64,000 nucleotides of DNA from Roseateles_E cavernae. GTDB lineage: Bacteria; Pseudomonadota; Gammaproteobacteria; Burkholderiales; Burkholderiaceae_C. Shown one piece after another: positions 43,989 through 51,710 of this stretch; position 1 is the first letter of the stretch, and each line of letters begins with the position of its first letter. The notes below the pieces were generated by a model. It saw only the letters and a program-made list of their open reading frames with translations. It was not told where the DNA came from and searched no databases. Made by a program: the position numbers and the translations under genes. The stretch lies in assembly GCF_040187885.1 (NCBI RefSeq), contig NZ_JBDPLH010000009.1, positions 62,001-126,000 on the forward strand. The letters are read 5' to 3'.

Positions 43989-43993
43989 GGCCA

Positions 43994-44527
43994 ATGATCA
44001 TGAACAAGCAGCAAACGCCCTGGTTCGGCAGCCGCTTCCATGTGGCCTTCACGCGCGAGCCCATCGCCGCGCGCGGCGGTGGCAGCGGCGAAAGCCTGGC
44101 CGAAGACCTGTGCGAGGGCGGCTTCGCCGAGGTCAGCGGCCTGGAGGCTTCGATGGAAGCCAAGACCATACGCGAGGGCGGGGCCAATTACGCGGTGCAC
44201 CAGCGTGCCGGCCAGGTCAGCTTCGCCACCGTGGTGATCAAGCGCGGCATGGCGCCGGCGCGCGATCTCTGGCATTGGTGGGCCTTGTTCGCCGGTGCCG
44301 GTGCGCAGGACGGCGCCAACGACAGCCGGCGCAACGGTGCCTTCGCGCACCGCCTGACGGTGCGCATCTGCCTGCTCGATATCGACGGCACGCCGCTGCT
44401 GAAGTGGCGGCTGGAGCGCGCCATGCCGGTCAAGTTCAAGGCCGCCGAGCTGAGCGCCCGGGCCGCCGAGATCGGCATCGAGGAAATCCATCTGGCCCAT
44501 GAAGGCCTTTACTTCGAGGCCCCCTGA
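43994..44527 (+). CDS. Inner tube protein 2 (baseplate-proximal tube ring)
   Basis: 177 residues (ATG at 43994; another at 44000). FGSRFHVAFTREPIAARGGG, CEGGFAEVSGLEASMEAKTI and VSFATVVIKRGMAPARDLWH are tube-family features; a Gly/Ser insertion near residue 30 distinguishes it from tube 1. By analogy with Afp5/Pvc5 it would make the transition ring between baseplate and tube. Confidence 0.88.
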   Translation: MIMNKQQTPWFGSRFHVAFTREPIAARGGGSGESLAEDLCEGGFAEVSGLEASMEAKTIREGGANYAVHQRAGQVSFATVVIKRGMAPARDLWHWWALFAGAGAQDGANDSRRNGAFAHRLTVRICLLDIDGTPLLKWRLERAMPVKFKAAELSARAAEIGIEEIHLAHEGLYFEAP

Positions 44528-44529
44528 TC

Positions 44530-45333
44530 ATGCGCATTCCCGACGAACACAAGGCCAAGCTCTACCGGGTCGATCAGGCCCATCCGAGCCAGGAGCCCAA
44601 TGCGGACAGCCCGGACGCGGTGCTGGTGCAGTTCAATCCGCTGTCGCTGTCCTACACGGCCCAGAACACCTTGGAGAAGAAGGGGCGCGATGCCAGCGCC
44701 CGCCAGTTCGTCGCCCAGACCACGGCCAAGCTGGAGTTCGATCTGCAGTTCGACAGCAGCCATGACGGCGGCGATGTGCGCGCCGAGACCGACCGCATCA
44801 AGCAATTTCTCCAGCCGCTTGAACAAGGCCCGGCCTGCGACCGGGCGCCGCCGCTGGTCGGCATGCGCTGGGGCAGCTTTGTCTTCAAGGGCGTGCTGGA
44901 GTCCTTCCAGGAAACCCTGGACTTCTTCTCTGCCGAGGGCGTGCCGCTGCGCTCCCTGCTGAAGATCGCGCTGGCCTCGCAGGATCCGAAAGACGTGTTC
45001 GCATCCCTGCCGCCCGGCCACCCCGATGCCCATGCGGCCGCCGCCGCCGATATCAGCCTGGTGGCGCTGTCGGCGCGCGGCTCGGCCCTCGGTGGCATGC
45101 CTGGGCGTGCGCTGGCCGCCGCCAATGGCTTCGAGAGCCTGCGCCATCCGGCCGCGGCCGTGGCCGTGCTGAGCGGCGGCGTCGGCCTTTCTGCCGGCCT
45201 CGGCCTGCAGCCGGACGCGGCGCGCTCGACCAGCCTCACCGGCCAGTTCGCGCTGGGAGGCCAGGCCGTCGGCGCGGGGTCCAGCGGCATGAAAGCCGAT
45301 ATGGGGGCCCAGGCCCGCATCAAGTTCGACTGA
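44530..45333 (+). CDS. eCIS tube-initiator / baseplate protein (CIS_tube, Afp7-like)
   Basis: 267 residues. VLVQFNPLSLSYTAQNTLEK and AKLEFDLQFDSSHDGGDVRA, with PPLVGMRWGSFVFKGVLESF, define the N-terminal CIS_tube domain. The usual C-terminal LysM domain is not obvious: the last 90 residues are Ala/Gly-rich. It would join the tube to the spike hub. 2 bases separate it from tube 2. Confidence 0.85.
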   Translation: MRIPDEHKAKLYRVDQAHPSQEPNADSPDAVLVQFNPLSLSYTAQNTLEKKGRDASARQFVAQTTAKLEFDLQFDSSHDGGDVRAETDRIKQFLQPLEQGPACDRAPPLVGMRWGSFVFKGVLESFQETLDFFSAEGVPLRSLLKIALASQDPKDVFASLPPGHPDAHAAAAADISLVALSARGSALGGMPGRALAAANGFESLRHPAAAVAVLSGGVGLSAGLGLQPDAARSTSLTGQFALGGQAVGAGSSGMKADMGAQARIKFD

Positions 45334-45349
45334 ACCGGAGACACCCACC

Positions 45350-45508
45350 ATGGCCGTCGTGATCAATGAGATGGAGGTGCTGGAGCAGCCAGTGGCGGCG
45401 CCGGCGCCACCGGCCGCTGCTGCTGAGAGCCCCGCACCGGACGAGCAGGCGCTGCTGGCGCTGCTGGCACGCGAAACCTGGCGCCTCGAGCGCCGGCAGA
45501 CCGACTGA
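45350..45508 (+). CDS. Small DUF5908-family eCIS protein
   Basis: 52 residues, MAVVINEMEVLEQPVAAPAP at the start and LLALLARETWRLERRQTD at the end: a short beta-strand head, Pro/Ala linker and amphipathic helix, as in the DUF5908 family found between Afp7- and Afp8-type genes. GGAG precedes the ATG. The composition and location make it a real gene despite its size. Confidence 0.8.
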   Translation: MAVVINEMEVLEQPVAAPAPPAAAAESPAPDEQALLALLARETWRLERRQTD

Positions 45509-45520
45509 GGAGCGCTCAGC

Positions 45521-46597
45521 ATGGGTGATATGGCACTGTCCCGTCTGGCGCTGTACTCGCCGCGTCCGAGCGTGCATGTCGACGGGGCGGACAACCGCCA
45601 GCTCGCCGGCGCGCTGCTGTCGATGGCGATGCGCGAGCAGGAGGGCGGCATGTCCTCGCTGGAGATGGCCATCAGCGCCCATGGCCCGCGTGACGATGGC
45701 TCGGTCGGCCTGCTCTACGAGGACGAACGGCTGATCAAGCTGGGCACCCGGCTGACGCTCTTGTTCGGCGATACCGCGATCTTTGAGGGTCTGGTCAGCG
45801 CCATCGAGCTGGCGATCGATTCCGAGGGGCCGCCGCGCCTGCTGCTGCAGGCCGAGGACGCGGCCCAGCGCGCCCGGTTGCGGCGCCGCAGTGTCGTCCA
45901 TGAGCAGCTGTCGCTGGCCGAGATCGCGCGCCGTCTGGCCGCCGACCTGGGGCTGTCGCCGGTGATCAGCGGCTTCGAGCAGAACCGTGAACTCGAGGTG
46001 CAGTTCAACGAGAGCGATCTGGCCTTTCTGCGCCGCCTGCTGGCTCGCGAGGGCGGCGATGTGCAGGTGAGCGGCCGCGAGTTGCAGGTGGCGCCACGCG
46101 GCCAGCTGCCGCGCCATGCCGTCAGCCTGCAGATGCACAGCCAGCTGCGCAAGCTCAGCGCGGTGGCCGATCTGGCCGACCAGGTCAGCGAGCTGCGGGT
46201 GACGGGCTTTGACTTCGCCGCCGGCCAGACTATTGCCGCCAGCGGCAGCGTGGCTACGCTCGGGCCAGGCCGTGGGCGCACGGGCGCGCAGCTGCTGCAG
46301 CAGGTATTCGGCGCGCGTGAACAGCTCAGCTCGCACCGGCTGGCGCTGAGCCAGGCCGAGGCACAGGCACTGGCACGGGCCGAGTTCGAGCAGCGCGCAC
46401 GCCGCTTCGTTCGTGTCGATGGCATCTGCGAGGGCCATCCGGCGCTGCGTGTCGGCTGCCGGCTGAGCCTCGTCGATGTGTCGCCGCGCTTTGACAACGA
46501 CTACGAGATCAGCGCCTGCACCCACCGCTTCGACGCCCGGCGCGGCTACGAGACCGAGTTCCGCGCCGAGGGCGCTTATCTGGGTGAGCCGGCATGA
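45521..46597 (+). CDS. Baseplate hub protein, gpD/VgrG N-terminal type
   Basis: 358 residues. LGTRLTLLFGDTAIFEGLVS, LAEIARRLAADLGLSPVISG and VQFNESDLAFLRRLLAREGG follow the phage late control gene D / VgrG gp27-like pattern. It forms the trimeric hub above the spike. The spike domain is not fused but encoded next (overlap 4 bases). Confidence 0.92.
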   Translation: MGDMALSRLALYSPRPSVHVDGADNRQLAGALLSMAMREQEGGMSSLEMAISAHGPRDDGSVGLLYEDERLIKLGTRLTLLFGDTAIFEGLVSAIELAIDSEGPPRLLLQAEDAAQRARLRRRSVVHEQLSLAEIARRLAADLGLSPVISGFEQNRELEVQFNESDLAFLRRLLAREGGDVQVSGRELQVAPRGQLPRHAVSLQMHSQLRKLSAVADLADQVSELRVTGFDFAAGQTIAASGSVATLGPGRGRTGAQLLQQVFGAREQLSSHRLALSQAEAQALARAEFEQRARRFVRVDGICEGHPALRVGCRLSLVDVSPRFDNDYEISACTHRFDARRGYETEFRAEGAYLGEPA

Positions 46598-47286
46598 CGC
46601 GCGACGACCTGCCCCTCACCGACTTCGGCCGGCCCGCGCACGCCCAGGCCATGCCTTATCTGGGCCAGGTCGTCGACGTCAATGATCCGCTGGGCCTGGC
46701 CCGCGTCAAGGTCTGGTTCTACAGCCTGGACAGCGAGCCCGCTGCAGCGGTCTGGGCCCGCGTCGCCTGCCCCTTTGCCGGCGAGCGGCGCGGCGGTTTC
46801 TTCATCCCCGATGTCGGCGACGAGGTGCTGGTCGTGTTTGTGCACGGCGACGCGCGCCACCCCATCGTCGTGGGCGGGCTGTGGAACGGTGCCGCCGCGC
46901 CGCCAGAAACCCTAGGTACCAGCGTCGACCGCTGGACCATCACCGGCAAGGCCGGCACGCGCATTGCCATCGTCGAGGCGGCCGACGGCCAAGCGATGAT
47001 CGAATGCACGACGCCCGGCGGCGTCAGCCTGCGCATGCAGGAGGAGGGCGGCGGCAGGGTCGAGATCGAATGCGCCGGCAACACCGTGACGCTGGACACC
47101 CAGGGCGTGTCGGTGCTGACCTCGGCCAAGGTCACCGTGCAGGCCTCCTCGGTCGAGGTCAGTGCCGGCATGGTCAAGGTCGATGCCGGCATCTCCAGGT
47201 TCTCCGGCGTGGTCCAGTGCGATGTGCTGATGGCCAACTCGGTGGTCTCCAGCGCCTACACGCCCGGTGCGGGCAATATCTGGTGA
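46594..47286 (+). CDS. Spike protein, gpV / gp5 OB-fold and beta-helix type
   Basis: 230 residues. The OB-fold (about 12-105) has YLGQVVDVNDPLGLARVKVW, GGFFIPDVGDEVLVVFVHGD and HPIVVGGLWNG. The rest is repetitive beta (VEIECAGNTVTLDTQGVSVL) typical of the needle. With the preceding hub protein it equals one Afp8/VgrG. No lysozyme domain and no PAAR tip gene are seen near it. Confidence 0.92.
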   Translation: MTRDDLPLTDFGRPAHAQAMPYLGQVVDVNDPLGLARVKVWFYSLDSEPAAAVWARVACPFAGERRGGFFIPDVGDEVLVVFVHGDARHPIVVGGLWNGAAAPPETLGTSVDRWTITGKAGTRIAIVEAADGQAMIECTTPGGVSLRMQEEGGGRVEIECAGNTVTLDTQGVSVLTSAKVTVQASSVEVSAGMVKVDAGISRFSGVVQCDVLMANSVVSSAYTPGAGNIW

Positions 47287-47293
47287 GGCCGGC

Positions 47294-48928
47294 ATGAACC
47301 AACTGCAGAGCCCCCGGCATCCGCTGCCCCATCCGGTTCATCTGAGCGGCCTGCGCGCCGGCGGCACCCGGCAGCCGGCGCCACCGCTGATCAATGAGCG
47401 GCGCGACCAGGACTTCATCGACGGCCTGCTGGCCGAGCTGGCCGATCCGCAGCGCCATGCGGCGCTGGCCACGCCGGCCCTGCAGGACGGCGCACTGCGC
47501 CTGTTCCAGCCGCTGCAGCGGGTCTTCAATCTGCTGGTGCTGGAAGCGTTCTGCGAGCAGCCCGGCCAGCCCCGGCTGGACCCGCGCCAGATCGATAGCA
47601 GCGGCTTCGTGCTGCGTCGTCTGCAGGGCCAGCGCAAGCTGGCCTGGCTGAGGCAGGGCAGCCGCGTGTTCGGCTGGGAGGCGGTCGATGAGGCGCTGGA
47701 CCCGGCCCAGGAGCGCCGCGGCTGGGCCGCCCGGCTGGGGCATCCGGCCCTGAACGCACGGGCGCCGAGCCAGCAGCGCCTGCGCAGCGCCGGCAGCGAG
47801 CGCCTGGCCCACAGCAGCGCGGCGGTCAGCGAGGATGTGCAGCCGCTCTTCATCGCGCCGCCCGAGGTCTGCGGCGGCGCCGGCAAGACCCTGCTTTACG
47901 GCATGCTGAGGGTGTCCTCGGGCGAGCTCAGCGAGGCCGGGCCCAGCCCGACCCGCTTTGGCAGCGACGCGGCCGAGCGCGCGCTGCTGCGTGCCGACCT
48001 GGCGCTGTTCCTGCAGGCCCATGAGGCGCTGGCCCTGCCGCTGGCCGGCCGCAGCTTCAGCAGCGAGGACGCGCTGCTGGCCGCGCGCGGCGCCTCGGCC
48101 ACGCTGGGCAAGCCGCAGTTCGACACGCTGGCCGGCCTGCTGGCCCTGCTGCAGCAGCTGCACGGCGAGTTCGATGCCTTTGGCGACGGCGCGGCGGCGC
48201 AGGGGCTGCAGGCGGCGCTGCGGCCGCTGCGGGTCGAGACCGACATCGCTGCCGTTGGCGGCCAGCCGGCCCGCGTCGAGCGCCGCAGCGCCTGGGACTT
48301 CCTGATCGAGGCCAAGGCCGTGCTGCTCGATGCCGAGGCCGGCGCCCGCCTGACGATGCCGCAGCGCTGGGGTGCCGTCAGCGGCGCCGAAGCCGACGCG
48401 ATCTTCGAGGCCACGCTGGCCTGCTTGCAGCAGCAATTCGCCGCCGTGCTGCCGGCGGCGGGCCGTTTCGACGCGCCGGGCAGCGGGCCGGCGCCGCAGT
48501 ATGTGGTGCGCGCCTTTGTGCGCCTGAAGCCGGTCCGGCCCGGCTGCGACGGCCGCCTGGTCTGGTCGGACTACAGCGCGCCGTTTTGCATCGCGCCCTG
48601 GTTCGAGTCCTCCGGCGCGCCGGTGCCGCTGATCCCTCTGCCCGATCTGTTCGACCGCGCCCAGCTGCGCCGCATCAAGCCCAGCGTGGCCTTCGCGCTG
48701 AGCCCCAGGCTGGCCAAGCTGCTGCGCAGCAAGGCCGACGAGCTGATCGAAGGCAAGGGCGACGCCGGCGACGGTCTGGGCCTGGGCTGGATCTGCTCCT
48801 TCTCGCTGCCCATCATCACCTTGTGCGCCTTCATCGTGCTCAACATCTTCCTGATGTTGCTGAACCTGATCTTCTTCTGGCTGCCCTTCCTGAAGATCTG
48901 CATCCCTATCCCCAAGGCCAAGGAGTAG
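47294..48928 (+). CDS. eCIS-associated protein with C-terminal membrane-type segment
   Basis: 544 residues from the ATG at 47294. Residues 1-490 are soluble, Ala/Leu/Arg-rich, with no recognised domain. The last 50 residues are strongly hydrophobic (SFSLPIITLCAFIVLNIFLM, LLNLIFFWLPFLKICIPIP; about 502-540), enough for one long or two short membrane helices. Placement between spike and gp25 genes is constant with a baseplate-linked role. A membrane anchor or a membrane-piercing tip-shielded segment are both possible; neither is shown. Confidence 0.6.
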   Translation: MNQLQSPRHPLPHPVHLSGLRAGGTRQPAPPLINERRDQDFIDGLLAELADPQRHAALATPALQDGALRLFQPLQRVFNLLVLEAFCEQPGQPRLDPRQIDSSGFVLRRLQGQRKLAWLRQGSRVFGWEAVDEALDPAQERRGWAARLGHPALNARAPSQQRLRSAGSERLAHSSAAVSEDVQPLFIAPPEVCGGAGKTLLYGMLRVSSGELSEAGPSPTRFGSDAAERALLRADLALFLQAHEALALPLAGRSFSSEDALLAARGASATLGKPQFDTLAGLLALLQQLHGEFDAFGDGAAAQGLQAALRPLRVETDIAAVGGQPARVERRSAWDFLIEAKAVLLDAEAGARLTMPQRWGAVSGAEADAIFEATLACLQQQFAAVLPAAGRFDAPGSGPAPQYVVRAFVRLKPVRPGCDGRLVWSDYSAPFCIAPWFESSGAPVPLIPLPDLFDRAQLRRIKPSVAFALSPRLAKLLRSKADELIEGKGDAGDGLGLGWICSFSLPIITLCAFIVLNIFLMLLNLIFFWLPFLKICIPIPKAKE

Positions 48929-48932
48929 TGCG

Positions 48933-49376
48933 ATGAAGCCCGCCCCCCACGCGCTGCCGCCGGCCCTGGCAGCCCGCTATGCCGAGCCGATCGGCTGGCC
49001 GCTGCTGCCGCTGCCGGATGCGCTGGGCCAGCTGCACTACCCCGACCTGTCGCTCAGCGTGCGACAGCAGATCGAGGTGCTGCTGTCGACCCGGCCCGGC
49101 GAGCAGCTGATGCGACCCGGCTTCGGCGCCGGGCTGGAGAATCTGCTGACCGAGCCCAACACGGTGGCGACCCGGGCCCGCATCAAGGACCTGGTCGAGG
49201 ACGCGCTCAAGCGCTGGGAGCCGCGCATCGTGGTCGACGGCGTGGCGGTCGAACCGGTGCTGTCCGCCGGGGTCGCCAGCGGCGTGCGCGTCGAGATCGC
49301 CTACCGGCTCAAGCGCGACGGCTCGCCGGCCCGCATCGGCCTTAGCCTGGTGATGGAGGCCCGCCATGCCGATTAA
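48933..49376 (+). CDS. Baseplate wedge protein, gp25/GPW type
   Basis: 147 residues. LSLSVRQQIEVLLSTRPGEQ, LMRPGFGAGLENLLTEPN and RIKDLVEDALKRWEPRIVVD are the gp25-like signature (Afp9/Pvc9). It anchors the first sheath ring to the baseplate. It overlaps the next gene by 11 bases. Confidence 0.95.
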   Translation: MKPAPHALPPALAARYAEPIGWPLLPLPDALGQLHYPDLSLSVRQQIEVLLSTRPGEQLMRPGFGAGLENLLTEPNTVATRARIKDLVEDALKRWEPRIVVDGVAVEPVLSAGVASGVRVEIAYRLKRDGSPARIGLSLVMEARHAD

Positions 49377-51630
49377 GCCCCCGGCCCTGGACGACCGCAG
49401 CTATGAGGACCTGGTGGCCGAGCTGCTGGCGCGCATTCCGGCCCACACGCCGGAATGGACCCATCCGCGCCCCGGAGACCCGGGCCGCACCCTGATCGAG
49501 CTGTTCGCCTGGCTGGGCGACACCTTGCTGTACCGCGCCAACCTGATCCCCGAGCGCCAGCGCCTGGCCTGGCTGCGCCTGCTCGGGCTGACGATGAAGC
49601 CGGCCCGCGCGGCCACCGGCCTGGTGGCGCTGCAGGTGAAGAGCGACAAACAGCCGGCTGCGGTCCAGGTGCCGGCCGGCGCGCTGATCGACAAGCCGCT
49701 GCCCTTCTCGACCTTGCAGCACTGCACTGCCTATCCCGTCGTCGGCCGCGCCTTTGTGCGCCGCCGCCTGGACGCCGACGAGCAGCAGGACTTCAATGCG
49801 CTGCTGCCCGATCTGCAGGCGGTTTACCGCGGCCTGGAAGGGCAGCCGCAGGGCTATGTGACGACCGAGGTGTTCGCCCCCGGGCAAGACCTGGCCCCGG
49901 GCGTGGACCTGATGACGGCCACGGTCGACGGCGCGCTGTGGCTGGCCCTGATGGCGCCCGGCGCCGCCCAGCACGCGCAGGCCCGCCAGACCCTGGCGCC
50001 CGATGCGCAAGGCCTGGCCCGCGCGCTCAATATCGGTCTGGCGCTGGCGCCGACCCTGCCGGAGGATGGCCGGGGCCTCGGCACCCGCCGGCCCTTGCCG
50101 CTGATCTGGGAGATGAGCGGCCCCGCGGGCGTGTTGACGGCGCTGGAGATGCTGGAGGACGGCACGCAGGGCCTGAGCCGCTCGGGCGTGCTGCGCCTGG
50201 CGCTGCCGCCGCTGTCACGCATCGGCGCACCGTCCAATGACCCGCGCGAGAATCTGCTGGCCGGCGTCGGCGCCGATGCGCCGCCGCGGCTGGACAGCGA
50301 GGCCGATGCGGCCCGGCTGATCGCCTGGCTGCGGCTGCGCGTGGCCGCGGACTTCCCGCTGGCCAGCCTGCGCCTGGCCTGGGCCGGCCTGCATGCGGTC
50401 GAGGTCGAGCAGCGCCAGGCCCTGGCGGACCGGGTGCTGGGCGTCTCCGACGGTGGCTCCGACCAGCGCTTCGAGCTGGGACTGGGGGCCCAGGACGGCG
50501 CCGAGCCCGAGGCGCTGCAATGCCGGGTCCACGACACCGTGCTCGGCAGCCGGCTCTGGCAACAGATCGACGACCTGGGCCGCGCCGGTCCGCTGGACGA
50601 GGTCTACCGCTTCGATGCCGAGGCCGGCAGCCTGCGCTTCGGCGACGGCATCCAGGGCCGTGTGCCCAGCACTGGCAGCCGCATCGTCGCGGCCGGCCTG
50701 CGGGTCGGCGGCGGTGCGCGCGGCAATCTGCCGGCCGGCACGCTGAGCAAGCTGGCCAGCGTCAGCGACTTGCTCAGCGGCGCCCGGCGGGCGCCGCTGC
50801 CCGCGATCGATGTCTGGCAGCCGCTGGCGCTGCGCGGCGGGGCCGATGCCGAGACCCTGGACGCAGCCGAGCGCCGCATCCCGGCTCATTTCCAGCACCG
50901 CGACCGTGTCGTCACCGCCGAGGACTACCGGCTGCTGGCGCGCGAGGCCCCCGGTGCTGCCGTCGGCCGGGTCGAGGTCTTGCCGCGCTTCAAGCCGCAT
51001 GAGCGCCAGTCCGGTGTGCCCGGCGCGGTCTCGGTGATGGTGCTGCCGCAACGCGACAGCGAGGACCAGGGCGCGCCGCTGCCGCGTGCCGACCGGCCGC
51101 TGCTGGAAGCCGTCCACGGCTTTCTGAACGAGCGCCGGCCGCTGGCCACCGAGCTCTATGTGATCGGCTGCGAGTACCGCGCGATCGGCCTGGCCGTCGC
51201 GGTGCAGATCCGCGCGGGCCATGCGCGCGAAGTCGTGCTGACCGAGGTGCGGCAGGCGCTGCGCCGCTATCTGTGGCCGCTGCCGCTGGAGGCCTCGCCC
51301 TGGCCGGCCACGCCCGGCCAGGATGGCGGCTACCCGCTGGGCCGGCGCCTCGGGGATCGCGAGCTGGAGGTGGTCGTCGCGCGGGTCAGCGGCGTCGCCG
51401 GCGTCTCGCCGCTGCGCCTGTTCGAGCAGGGCGCCGATGGCGGCTTCACCGAGCTGCCCGGCGCCGGCAAGATCCCGACGACCCTGCTGCTGCAGCCCTG
51501 GCAGCTGCCGGAGTTGGTGGCGTTGGCCGTCATCGAAGGTGTCGATGCACCGGCCTCGCCTGAGTTGCCGCACAGCCCATCCAGTGCCGCCGCCGCACTG
51601 TTCCTCCCCGTCGTACCGGAGCTGTGCTGA
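49366..51630 (+). CDS. Baseplate protein J type (Afp11-like)
   Basis: 754 residues. DLVAELLARIPAHTPEWTHP, PGRTLIELFAWLGDTLLYRA and LIPERQRLAWLRLLGLTMKP mark the N-terminus of putative eCIS baseplate assembly proteins; EVYRFDAEAGSLRFGDGIQG and RDRVVTAEDYRLLAREAPGA mark the gpJ-like core. It forms the main wedge body. The start ATG lies inside the gp25 gene. Confidence 0.94.
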   Translation: MPIKPPALDDRSYEDLVAELLARIPAHTPEWTHPRPGDPGRTLIELFAWLGDTLLYRANLIPERQRLAWLRLLGLTMKPARAATGLVALQVKSDKQPAAVQVPAGALIDKPLPFSTLQHCTAYPVVGRAFVRRRLDADEQQDFNALLPDLQAVYRGLEGQPQGYVTTEVFAPGQDLAPGVDLMTATVDGALWLALMAPGAAQHAQARQTLAPDAQGLARALNIGLALAPTLPEDGRGLGTRRPLPLIWEMSGPAGVLTALEMLEDGTQGLSRSGVLRLALPPLSRIGAPSNDPRENLLAGVGADAPPRLDSEADAARLIAWLRLRVAADFPLASLRLAWAGLHAVEVEQRQALADRVLGVSDGGSDQRFELGLGAQDGAEPEALQCRVHDTVLGSRLWQQIDDLGRAGPLDEVYRFDAEAGSLRFGDGIQGRVPSTGSRIVAAGLRVGGGARGNLPAGTLSKLASVSDLLSGARRAPLPAIDVWQPLALRGGADAETLDAAERRIPAHFQHRDRVVTAEDYRLLAREAPGAAVGRVEVLPRFKPHERQSGVPGAVSVMVLPQRDSEDQGAPLPRADRPLLEAVHGFLNERRPLATELYVIGCEYRAIGLAVAVQIRAGHAREVVLTEVRQALRRYLWPLPLEASPWPATPGQDGGYPLGRRLGDRELEVVVARVSGVAGVSPLRLFEQGADGGFTELPGAGKIPTTLLLQPWQLPELVALAVIEGVDAPASPELPHSPSSAAAALFLPVVPELC

Positions 51631-51644
51631 TATGAGCCCCCAGG

Positions 51645-51703
51645 TTCACTTTGTTCACTGCCCCCCGAGGGGGCGCTCAGCGCCCTTCGGGCGGCCGGGC
51701 GGG
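51645..51703. repeat. REP-like palindromic element between two operon genes
   Basis: GCCCCC-CGA-GGGGGC (51660-51674), CGC-TCA-GCG (51674-51682) and GCCC-TTC-GGGC (51682-51692) make three adjoining hairpins in the 80-base gap. This C-rich/G-rich palindrome family is a common dispersed intergenic repeat of Burkholderiales genomes. Only this copy was noticed in the window. Confidence 0.7.
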
Positions 51704-51710
51704 CACTGAG

